From Candidatus Latescibacterota bacterium (GTDB lineage Bacteria; Latescibacterota; UBA2968; UBA8231): DNA of 35,610 bases. Position numbers and translations under genes: made by a program. Shown piece by piece: positions 15,277 through 22,955 of the stretch (positions are counted from its first letter, which is position 1; each line of letters opens with the position of its first letter). The stretch is taken from assembly GCA_022819745.1 (NCBI GenBank), contig JAJEGS010000042.1, positions 1-35,610 of the forward strand, read 5' to 3'. The notes under the pieces were generated by a model that worked only from the letters and a program-made list of their open reading frames with translations, ran no database searches and was not told where the DNA came from.

Positions 15277-17367
15277 GTGTTATTTCGCACTCGAACGCTT
15301 CTTCCTATAGGACTTATTGCCATTTCTACATTTGTCCAATGCAGCCAACCGACGGCACCGCCACAGCCCAAGTACATCGGCGATCTGCCGGTATTGCAAT
15401 CCCACGGCAAGTTGCGCGTCATCGTCCCCTCAGAGCCGATTGCCCATATACCCAAGCAGGCGGAGCCGGTGACGATTGACTACGACCTCGCCCGCGACTT
15501 GGCCGAGGAATTCAAGTTGGAACTGATGCTGGTAAAGGCCGAAAATTATGCCCAGATGGTCCAGAAGTTGCTGGAAGGCGAAGGCGATATCGTCGCTGCG
15601 AGCCTGACGATTACAGCAGCGCGGCAGGAGCAAGTGGCGTTTTCTGTGCCGTATCTCTACGTGGATGAATATCTGATCACTTCAGCCAGCGACGGCCTGC
15701 CGACGACGATTGAGGACTTGGCCGGAATGACAATCGGCGTCCGGCGCTCTAGCTCGCACTACGAGACTCTATTGGATATTCAGCAACAGGTGCCGTCGTT
15801 GCAGATTCACACCGCGTCGGAGAAGCTCGGCCTCGAGTACCTCATCGACGGCATCGTCCGCAGCGAATACCAAGCGACCGTAGCCGACGAGCACTTGTGG
15901 AGGGGGGTGGAAAGCTACTACGACAACATGGTTACGCCGCTAATAGTGGCCGAAAACCGCCCGATCGCCCTGATGATGCGGCCCGACGATGTACAGCTCA
16001 AGACCAGGGTCGATGAATACCTGCTCGCCCAGCAGTTTACGCGCCAGTCCCAGCAGGCTTTCACCGACGATTTGCCCGGCTTAAAAGAGCGTCGGCGGTT
16101 GCGCATGATCACCCGCAATAATGCGCTGACCTATTTTATCCACCGCGGCCGGCAGGTGGGCTTTGAATACGAGCTTATCAAGGAATTTGCCGACCGGCAC
16201 GATCTGCGGCTCGATATCGTTATCCCGGACAGCCACGCCGACCTGCTGTCGTATTTGAACGAGGGCAAAGGCGATGTGGTGGCTGCGGCGATGACTATTA
16301 CCGAGGAGCGACGAGCGCAGGCGGCGTTTACCTTGCCCTATAACGAAGTAGATGAGCTGGTGGTCGTGCGCGCCGATGAGGATTCGATTGCCAGCCTTGA
16401 GGACTTGGCCGGTCGCACGGTTCACGTGCGCGCTAGCTCTTCTTTTTACACCACTCTGGTGGCCCTTGAGGATTCCATAGCGGGTTTGCAGGTCGTGCCG
16501 CTGCCCGACGACCTCGAAACCGAAGACATCCTAGCAGGCGTCGAGGCGGGTCGCTACGACATTACCTTATGCGACTCCAATCTGCTCGACGTGGAACTCG
16601 CCTACGGGCGTGCGCTCAAGGCGGCCTTCAGCATCAAGCCAACGGTCTTGGGATGGGCAGTGCGCCGGGACAATCCGGCTTTGCTAGCGGCGCTCAATCA
16701 GTATGTACAAGAGGAAAAAGGCGGCTTGTTTTTTAATATGATGAAGAAGCGGTACTTCAAAAACAAGCGCACCATCACTAGGGCTAAGGATTCGCTGCGG
16801 GTCGATTTGAGCGGTCGCCTGTCGCCCTACGATGAGCTGGTAAAAAAATACGCCCAGCAGTACGGCCAGGACTGGCGGTTGATTACCGCGCAGATGTACC
16901 AGGAATCCAAGTTCGATCCCCAGGCCACTAGCTGGGTCGGTGCGCGCGGGCTTATGCAGATCATGCCGGTCACCGGGCGCGAGTTGGGATTTACCGATCT
17001 GCACGACCCCGAAGAGAATATCCACGCGGGAGTAAAGTACCTGTCCCAACTGGTCAACCGCTTTGACTCGAACATACCCATCGAGGAACGGACGCGTTTT
17101 GCGCTAGCCGCCTACAATGTCGGCTATGGGCATGTCCTCGACGCGCGTCGCTTGGCGCGCGAAAAGGGGTGGAATCCCGACCGGTGGTTTGGCCACGTGG
17201 AACAGGCGATGCGGCTGCTTGCCAAGCCGGTGTATCACAAACGGGCGCGCTACGGCTTCTGTCGCTGCGGCCAGCCCGTGCATTACGTGGGCAACATTCA
17301 GAATATGTACGACGCCTATGTCGGGATGCTGACTATGGCGAGGGACCCGGACCCAGAGCGTCTATGA
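15277..17367 (+). CDS. MltF-like membrane-bound lytic transglycosylase with two solute-binding domains
   Basis: The start is GTG 15277, 6 bases after AAGGAGG; a TTG at 15259 overlaps that site and is unlikely. The 696-residue product has a lipoprotein signal (lipobox FVQC). Two SBP_bac_3 domains follow in tandem, about residues 40-260 and 270-490; both contain matching segments (LLEGEGDIVAASLTIT and LNEGKGDVVAAAMTIT; LAGMTIGVRRSSS and LAGRTVHVRASSS). The C-terminal SLT domain (about 515-690) has the catalytic Glu543 in AQMYQESKFDP, GARGLMQIMP and ALAAYNVGYGHV. It should cleave murein glycan strands to anhydromuropeptides. E. coli MltF has one binding domain; two are unusual. A leader with a terminator precedes it. 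Confidence 0.9.
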   Translation: MLFRTRTLLPIGLIAISTFVQCSQPTAPPQPKYIGDLPVLQSHGKLRVIVPSEPIAHIPKQAEPVTIDYDLARDLAEEFKLELMLVKAENYAQMVQKLLEGEGDIVAASLTITAARQEQVAFSVPYLYVDEYLITSASDGLPTTIEDLAGMTIGVRRSSSHYETLLDIQQQVPSLQIHTASEKLGLEYLIDGIVRSEYQATVADEHLWRGVESYYDNMVTPLIVAENRPIALMMRPDDVQLKTRVDEYLLAQQFTRQSQQAFTDDLPGLKERRRLRMITRNNALTYFIHRGRQVGFEYELIKEFADRHDLRLDIVIPDSHADLLSYLNEGKGDVVAAAMTITEERRAQAAFTLPYNEVDELVVVRADEDSIASLEDLAGRTVHVRASSSFYTTLVALEDSIAGLQVVPLPDDLETEDILAGVEAGRYDITLCDSNLLDVELAYGRALKAAFSIKPTVLGWAVRRDNPALLAALNQYVQEEKGGLFFNMMKKRYFKNKRTITRAKDSLRVDLSGRLSPYDELVKKYAQQYGQDWRLITAQMYQESKFDPQATSWVGARGLMQIMPVTGRELGFTDLHDPEENIHAGVKYLSQLVNRFDSNIPIEERTRFALAAYNVGYGHVLDARRLAREKGWNPDRWFGHVEQAMRLLAKPVYHKRARYGFCRCGQPVHYVGNIQNMYDAYVGMLTMARDPDPERL

Positions 17368-17569
17368 GCTGGTGGTCTGCTGCTTGGTTTCGCAGATGGA
17401 GATAGTAGCAGTAGCAAGCTGATCCTCGTACAGTCGGTATCTTGACGCTGATAGCACTAGCCGTCAGGTGGTTTACTATTAGATCCCACCCTTGTTGTAT
17501 TTCCTCTCTTTCACCAGCTTAGGTGAATCTGACTTCCATTTTACATAGCAGAGGAGCATAGAAGGCGGG

Positions 17570-19582
17570 ATGGCCGAGCCTAAGCTGCGATTCCCGGTGC
17601 GGAAGTTAGCGGCGCTCAGGCCGGGTTATCTGGCGTTGCTGTTTGTCGTGCTGGCCTTGGTGTTGGGGGCCTTTGCGCTCTACGGCCTGCGGCAGGCGCA
17701 GCAATCGACCTTGGAGACACTCGAACGCGGGGCGCGATCGCTGGCCGAAGCGGTTTCGCGCGCTGAGGAGAACGTGCTCCGCGCCGAAGGCGACATGGAA
17801 GAACTGGTCGAGGAACGGCTGTTAGACAATGCCCGGCTGCTGGCCGAGTTGGGGCTGACACAGTCGTTTTCCGACACGCTCTTGGCGCGGATTGCAGCGG
17901 ACAACGCCCTCGACCAAGTCGATGTACTCGACACGGCCGGCAGGCTGGTGGCGTCGAGTGGCGTCGTCGATACGGAAGAGTTGGTGGAGTGGCAGCGGGA
18001 GTTGGAGCCGCTGCTGGTAGGCGTGGAGGAGGCGCTGCTGTTCGAGTTAGACGACCAGCTCTTTGCCGTGGCCGTGGCCATACGGGGTGGAGGCGCGGTG
18101 ATCGTGCGAGTTGCGGCCGAGCGGCTGTTACACCTGCGGATTCGCTCTGGCGCTGGTCGGCTTATCCAAGAGATCGGCACCAACCAAGACATTGTGTACA
18201 TGGCCTTGCAGGATACGCTGGGCCTGTTGGCCGCTTCGCACGATCTGGTCTTACTCGAAAGCATTGTTGGCGACGCATTTCTCGAGATGGCCCTGACGCG
18301 CAATGCGACCGCTTCGCGCCTCGTCGAGTTTGAGGGCGAGGAGATATTTGAGGTCGTCATCCCCTTCGCGCCCCAAGGGATGACGCTGGGGCTTTTGCGC
18401 ATTGGCCTCTCGCTCGATGAACTGCGGGCACAGGAGCAGCGCGGGCGGCTGCAAGTGGCGTTGCTGGTGCTCCTGCTCCTGATATTGGGTGCCGTGGGTA
18501 CTGGGGCGGTAATTGTGCGGCAAAACTTGGCCCTGCTCAGCGATGCGTACGCGAACATACAGACCTATAGCAGCCGCATCTTGGCGCAGATGACGGACGC
18601 GGTGGTGGCCACGGATCCGGCTGGGACCATTGAAGTCTTCAACCAAGCGGCCGAGGCATTATTCGGAGTCGAAGGTGAGCAGGTGCGGGGGCAGCGCCTG
18701 CGCGATGTATGGCCGCACGAGGCCGTGGGTAGGGCCTTGGCCGGCGAGGAACTGGTGGGCTTAGCCTGTCGTTTTACGGATGCTCGGGGCCGCGAGCGAA
18801 CTCTGTCGCTGTCGAGCGCACAGGTGTACAATGCCAGCGACGAGGTGGAGACCATAGTCTTGGTGATTCAGGATCTGAGCGAGAAGGTGGCGCTGGAGGC
18901 CGATCTCCGGCGACGAGACCGCTTGGCCTCCATGGGGGCACTGGCCTCGGGCGTGGCCCACGAAGTGCGCAATCCACTCAACGCCATCAGTGTGATCGTG
19001 CAGCGGCTGCGGCGCGAGTTTACTCCGCGCGCAGACGAGGGCGAATACCGCCAGTTAACCCAAATCGTCGGTGGCGAGGTCGAGCGGGTCAATCGCATCA
19101 TTCAGCAGTTTCTAGAATTGGCCCGCCCGCGCGCGCTTGCCAAGACTCGTGTGGCGCTGGCGTCGATCTTGGAGCGGGCGGCTGAGACGGTCGAGCCGCA
19201 AATGCTCGCCGCTGGGCTGCGGCTGGAGCGAGATTTTGCCGGTGTAGGCGAAGCTCAAGTCGATGCGGACCAGCTACATCAGGCGCTGCTCAACTTGCTG
19301 GTCAATGCAGTGGAAGCTACAGACGAGGGGCACATCCGGCTAGCGACCCGGTCGCTGCCCGAGGGCTGGGTGGAGATCGGCGTGGCCGATACCGGCCCGG
19401 GCATTCCGGCTGAAAATGTCGAGCGGATATTCGACCTGTATTTTACAACCAAGGCCGCAGGGGCGGGGCTGGGTTTGAGCTTGGTGCACCGCATCGTCGC
19501 AGAGCACGGGGGGCGCGTTGAAGTGCAGAGTGATCGCGGCGCGGGCGCGCGATTTGTCATTCTACTGCCGAGGGGATTTTGA
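17570..19582 (+). CDS. Membrane sensor histidine kinase (PAS-HisKA-HATPase, NtrB/ZraS-like)
   Basis: The 670-residue product has a first membrane span at about 22-42, an extracytoplasmic sensor of about 250 residues beginning with a coiled-coil-like acidic stretch, and a second span at about 296-316. A PAS domain (about 335-440, with MTDAVVATDPAGTIEVFNQA) precedes HisKA, whose phospho-acceptor is His464 in ASGVAHEVRNPLNAI. The HATPase domain has NLLVNAVEA (N box), VADTGPGIP (G1) and GAGLGLSLVHRIV (G2). The response regulator gene starts one base after its stop. With a sigma54-type partner it belongs to the NtrB/ZraS/AtoS class. The stimulus is unknown; the adjacent LTxxQ gene suggests metal or envelope stress. 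Confidence 0.92.
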   Translation: MAEPKLRFPVRKLAALRPGYLALLFVVLALVLGAFALYGLRQAQQSTLETLERGARSLAEAVSRAEENVLRAEGDMEELVEERLLDNARLLAELGLTQSFSDTLLARIAADNALDQVDVLDTAGRLVASSGVVDTEELVEWQRELEPLLVGVEEALLFELDDQLFAVAVAIRGGGAVIVRVAAERLLHLRIRSGAGRLIQEIGTNQDIVYMALQDTLGLLAASHDLVLLESIVGDAFLEMALTRNATASRLVEFEGEEIFEVVIPFAPQGMTLGLLRIGLSLDELRAQEQRGRLQVALLVLLLLILGAVGTGAVIVRQNLALLSDAYANIQTYSSRILAQMTDAVVATDPAGTIEVFNQAAEALFGVEGEQVRGQRLRDVWPHEAVGRALAGEELVGLACRFTDARGRERTLSLSSAQVYNASDEVETIVLVIQDLSEKVALEADLRRRDRLASMGALASGVAHEVRNPLNAISVIVQRLRREFTPRADEGEYRQLTQIVGGEVERVNRIIQQFLELARPRALAKTRVALASILERAAETVEPQMLAAGLRLERDFAGVGEAQVDADQLHQALLNLLVNAVEATDEGHIRLATRSLPEGWVEIGVADTGPGIPAENVERIFDLYFTTKAAGAGLGLSLVHRIVAEHGGRVEVQSDRGAGARFVILLPRGF

Positions 19583-19583
19583 A

Positions 19584-20930
19584 ATGGCTGGAGAGACCAT
19601 TCTGATAATCGACGACGAAGCCGCACAGCGCGAGGCCGTGGGCGGCTATTTGCGCAAGCGGGGTTTTGTGGTCTTGCAGGCCGCTAACGGACGAGAGGGT
19701 TTGGCCTTATTGCAGGGCCAAGTGGTGGATCTGATCATCACGGATTTGCGGATGCCGGAGTTGGACGGGATGGGCGTGCTCGCTGCCGCCCGTGAGATCA
19801 ATCCTGCTATCGGGGTAGTGATGGCGACGGCTTTCGGAACGGTCGATGGAGCCGTTGACGCCATGCAGGAAGGGGCCTTCTACTACCTGCAAAAGCCGAT
19901 TGATCTCGATGTGCTCGACCGGATCGTCGATCGCGCCTTGGAGCAGCGGCATCGCATCTCGGAAAACGAACTGCTCCGCGAGCAAATCGGGGAGCGGGTG
20001 TCGTTTGGCGGCATTATGGGCTGCTCGCCAGCGATAGAAGAGGCCCTCAACGTGGTGGCGCGGGCCGCACCGAGCCGAGCGACTGTGCTGCTGCGCGGCG
20101 AGTCGGGCACTGGCAAGGAGCTGATGGCGCGTGCAGTACACGAAGCAAGTCCTCGCGCGGATCATCCCTTTGTAGCCGTCAACTGCGCCGCCCTCAACAA
20201 AGGCTTGATCGAGAGCGAGTTGTTCGGGCACGAAAAAGGTGCCTTTACCGGGGCGGACGCCCGGCGCGCTGGCCGCTTTGAGCAGGCCGACGGCGGCACT
20301 CTGTTTCTCGACGAATTGGCCGAAATTCCCCTCGATGTGCAGGTCAAACTTTTGCGCGTCTTGCAGGAGCGCAAGATCGAGCGCGTTGGTAGCGGCATTG
20401 AGATCGAGGTTGATGTGCGGCTGATCGGGGCGACGAATCGCGATTTGGAGGCGCTGGTCGCGCAAGGAGCGTTCCGCGAGGATCTGTTTTACCGGCTCAA
20501 TGTCGTCGCGGTGGAGTTGCCGCCATTGCGACAGCGCAAGAGCGATATTCCGCTGCTGGTGGACCACTTTCTCGCCCGCTACGCCGAGGAAAACGGCAAG
20601 GCTATTGGCGAGGTTTCCAAAGAGGCGTTGGAACTGCTGACGCGCTACGCATATCCCGGCAATGTGCGCGAGTTGCAAAACATCGTCGAGCGCGCGGTGG
20701 TCATGTCTCGCGGTGAGGTGGTGACGCGGGCGGACTTGCCGGTCGAAGTGCAACAAGCAGCACCTGCGCCGGTTGCGGATACGTTGTCCGCGCAAGTGGA
20801 GGAATTGGAAAAGACGGCCATTGCCCAAGCCTTAGAGCGGGCCGGCGGCGTCCAGAGCCGAGCCGCCGAATTGCTGGGTCTGACCGAGCGCAACCTGCGC
20901 TACAAGCTGAAGAAGTACGGGCTGAAATAG
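19584..20930 (+). CDS. Sigma54-dependent response regulator (NtrC/ZraR family)
   Basis: The 448-residue product has three domains. The receiver (1-120) has the acidic pair Asp10-Asp11, phospho-acceptor Asp54 in LIITDLRMPEL, Thr82 and Lys104. The AAA+ domain (about 142-375) has Walker A GESGTGKE (172-179), the sigma54-contacting loop GAFTGA (219-224) and Walker B GGTLFLDE (237-244). The Fis-type helix-turn-helix is at about 405-448 (GGVQSRAAELLGLTERNLRYKL). Every residue needed for sigma54 activation is present. The start is ATG 19584 after AGGGG, one base past the kinase stop; an earlier in-frame ATG lies inside the kinase gene. Likely targets are the palindromes upstream of the sigma54 promoter at 24051-24067. 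Confidence 0.95.
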   Translation: MAGETILIIDDEAAQREAVGGYLRKRGFVVLQAANGREGLALLQGQVVDLIITDLRMPELDGMGVLAAAREINPAIGVVMATAFGTVDGAVDAMQEGAFYYLQKPIDLDVLDRIVDRALEQRHRISENELLREQIGERVSFGGIMGCSPAIEEALNVVARAAPSRATVLLRGESGTGKELMARAVHEASPRADHPFVAVNCAALNKGLIESELFGHEKGAFTGADARRAGRFEQADGGTLFLDELAEIPLDVQVKLLRVLQERKIERVGSGIEIEVDVRLIGATNRDLEALVAQGAFREDLFYRLNVVAVELPPLRQRKSDIPLLVDHFLARYAEENGKAIGEVSKEALELLTRYAYPGNVRELQNIVERAVVMSRGEVVTRADLPVEVQQAAPAPVADTLSAQVEELEKTAIAQALERAGGVQSRAAELLGLTERNLRYKLKKYGLK

Positions 20931-20951
20931 CTGACGTATACACGGGCGACC

Positions 20952-20993
20952 CCCACCCTTGGATTCCCGCTTGCGCGGGAATGACGGGTAGGG
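20952..20993. repeat. REP-like intergenic palindrome between convergent genes
   Basis: The core ATTCCCGCTTGCGCGGGAAT (20963-20982) has perfect 8-base arms and a 4-base loop; imperfect pairing extends outward to 20952 and 20993. This core is of the kind dispersed in many bacterial genomes. Lying between the response regulator and a converging gene, it may also work as a bidirectional terminator. Confidence 0.6.
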
Positions 20994-21021
20994 ACAGTTG
21001 GGTGAGATCAGTAAAGTAGCT

Positions 21022-22200
21022 TCAGAAACCGAATTGGATGCCTGCGGAATAGGCGTGGGCGTCTGCGTCGTAGAAAGCGTCGTTGGACGCGACCGAGCGG
21101 TAGAGCCACTCCAATTCGAGGGCCATTTCTCGGAACGGGGTGTTGTCTAGGTAGAATGCGCGCGCTAGCCCTAGGCGCGCAGTATGGCGCGTTTCCGCAG
21201 TGGATTCCCCGGTGAGAACTCCGGCGAGATCGTAGGATGGCCTCTGGCTGTAGAGGCGGCTTTCGCGCTGGAAAGAGGCCGCTAGCTCGCAGTTTAACGG
21301 AGCCAAGTACTTCAGGGCAGCACTCCATTGATCCCCGCCATAGCTGTAGCGGTCTTCAAAGAGTTCGTCTGGATCGTACCAGTATGCCTGCGACGTCGGC
21401 GGCGCTTTGTAGAATTCGTCTGGATTGTACCAGTGCGCCTTGGATTTGGTCTTAGTCTTGTCGAACTCGTCGAAAATTTTGTTTGGATCGTGCCAGAACC
21501 AATCGGCATCGCGGCTCTGGCCGGTGAGGATGTCTTGGTGATGCCACGCTAGCTGTAAGCCGAGGTTGGGACCGAGGGATTGGGCGGCCTTGAGGCGGGT
21601 GCCCCACAGAAGTGGGTTGCGGCTGGGTTGGGTGGTTTCTTGCAGGTAGGATTTAAGGCCCAACTCGCCGTTTAGCTGCAAGGTGGTGCGGGTGGGCAGG
21701 TAGTGGGTTAGCTGAGCGTCGAGGTGCTGTTCGCGGTAGCTGTAGTCCGCGGCGTTGAGAAAGTTTTGGTAGCTGAAGGTATAGTCGAGGCGGGAGATCA
21801 ACTCTGGGTGCAGATACGGCTCGAAGCTGGCGAAGGCTCGGCCAGCGGCAAAGTCGCGGTAGGAGTAAAGCGGGCGATCCAAGCGCAGGCTCAGGTTGGC
21901 ACCGGCGAAGAATAGACCCGCCGCACCCACGGGGCACGCATAGCTCGCACCCAAGCTGTGCAAATGGTTGAACAGGTCGGCGTTTTCGCTGAATACGTTG
22001 GCGTTGCCCGAATAGTACAAGCTCAAGTCGGTGTCGAACTGGTAGTCGAAGTCGATATAGGCCGACTGCATTAGATCGCTGCGCTGGCTGGCCGTGAGAA
22101 AGACATTGTCTGTATAAGTGGTGTACAGATCGGCGTTAAGCGTGACTTGGGCTTCGGCTGCGGAAATCAGTGCGACTAGGCAGGCGGGTAGGTACTTCAT
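21022..22200 (-). CDS. Predicted outer-membrane beta-barrel protein
   Basis: The 392-residue product has a Sec signal (MKYLPACLVALISAAEAQ) and then many alternating, aromatic-rich strands (VTLNADLYTTYTDNVFLT, LSLYYSGNANVFSE), ending in HAYSAGIQFGF with the terminal Phe typical of barrels recognised by the BAM complex. A region around residues 228-275 carries three versions of an aromatic motif of type WY/H-DP-D/N-E/K-L/F-F/Y, with charged spacers, probably in a surface loop. Its ATG overlaps the stop of the upstream calcium-loop gene (ATGA), so translation is coupled. No specific porin or transporter family is recognised. Confidence 0.65.
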   Translation of the reverse strand: MKYLPACLVALISAAEAQVTLNADLYTTYTDNVFLTASQRSDLMQSAYIDFDYQFDTDLSLYYSGNANVFSENADLFNHLHSLGASYACPVGAAGLFFAGANLSLRLDRPLYSYRDFAAGRAFASFEPYLHPELISRLDYTFSYQNFLNAADYSYREQHLDAQLTHYLPTRTTLQLNGELGLKSYLQETTQPSRNPLLWGTRLKAAQSLGPNLGLQLAWHHQDILTGQSRDADWFWHDPNKIFDEFDKTKTKSKAHWYNPDEFYKAPPTSQAYWYDPDELFEDRYSYGGDQWSAALKYLAPLNCELAASFQRESRLYSQRPSYDLAGVLTGESTAETRHTARLGLARAFYLDNTPFREMALELEWLYRSVASNDAFYDADAHAYSAGIQFGF

Positions 22201-22895
22201 TTGCGTTCCTTCTTCTTGGGCTGTTTGGGATCGTCTTTTTTGAGGTGCGGGGGTACGCGGCGTTTTAGACGTTTTGGGGCGAGGTCTCGTACGCGTTCGT
22301 CCGGGTGTCTTAGGAGGCGGCGCAACAGGCGGGCGTCGTCGATGCCGTCGCCGTCCTCGTCCAAGAAGAAGTCCATCCGCCGTTTTTGAGCGTGCAGCCG
22401 CTGGTGCAGCCGCTTGAGCGGGTCGTGCATGCCGTCGCCATCGGCGTCGCGGAATTGCTTGACTTGGTGCCGGCGCTCTTCAAAGACGCGGCCAAAGCGA
22501 TAGCCGAGCAGCCCGTGCGGGCCGTACTTTGCACCGGTGATGTCGTTTACGTGGTCGCCATTGAAATCGACGACATTGTCGATGAAGCCGTCGTCGTCCG
22601 CGTCGCGGAAGCGGCCGTCGAGGTCGTTTACGCCGTCGCCGTCTTGGTCGCGGAAGCGGTCGTTTACGCCGTCTTCGTCTTCGTCTAAAAAAGGGAAGTG
22701 GTGGGGATAAGGCTGGCCGTTGAGGTCGTTCACGCCGTCGCCGTCTTGGTCGCGGAAGCGGTCGTTTACGCCGTCGCGGTCGGCATCGACATAGCCGACA
22801 ATGGGCGCAGGGGCCGCGTCCTCCTCTGACGGACCGGATTGGGCGTGGACAGAACAGGCCAGCAGGGCGCTGACCGCGATAGCGATGACGACCAT
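22197..22895 (-). CDS. Exported protein with eight DxDxDG calcium-loop motifs
   Basis: The 232-residue product has a Sec signal ending near SVHAQ and then a run of EF-hand/thrombospondin-type-3-like loops. I count eight: DADRDGVND, DQDGDGVND, DEDEDGVND, DQDGDGVND, DADDDGFID, DFNGDHVND, DADGDGMHD and DEDGDGIDD. The first six are separated by short spacers; the last two are separated by Arg/Lys/His-rich helical segments, and the C-terminus is strongly basic (KKDDPKQPKKKERK). Calcium or another divalent cation is the expected ligand. It is the middle gene of a three-gene operon, between an LTxxQ protein and a barrel protein that it overlaps by four bases. Confidence 0.75.
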   Translation of the reverse strand: MVVIAIAVSALLACSVHAQSGPSEEDAAPAPIVGYVDADRDGVNDRFRDQDGDGVNDLNGQPYPHHFPFLDEDEDGVNDRFRDQDGDGVNDLDGRFRDADDDGFIDNVVDFNGDHVNDITGAKYGPHGLLGYRFGRVFEERRHQVKQFRDADGDGMHDPLKRLHQRLHAQKRRMDFFLDEDGDGIDDARLLRRLLRHPDERVRDLAPKRLKRRVPPHLKKDDPKQPKKKERK

Positions 22896-22914
22896 GTTTT
22901 TCTCAAGAGATTCA

Positions 22915-22942
22915 GTAGAGGCGACCGGCCAGTCGCCTCTAC
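22915..22942. repeat. Long perfect inverted repeat in the operon
   Basis: GTAGAGGCGAC (22915-22925) and its exact complement (22932-22942) flank a 6-base loop, giving an 11-base-pair stem. It lies between the LTxxQ gene and the calcium-loop gene and lacks a T-run, so it is more likely an RNA-stability or partial attenuation element, or a dispersed genomic repeat, than a full terminator. Confidence 0.6.
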
Positions 22943-22955
22943 CCCTACACTAGGA

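Noticed and set aside
17443..17480. TTGACG-like -35 box before the histidine kinase gene
   Set aside because: No -10 hexamer lies at 15-19 bases; the nearest (TACTAT) is about 27 bases away.
19707..20828. Long minus-strand open frame of 373 codons opposite the response regulator
   Set aside because: The plus strand has every conserved residue of an NtrC-type regulator. The antisense frame is His/Arg/Gln-rich, matches no family, and is a by-product of GC-rich codon use.
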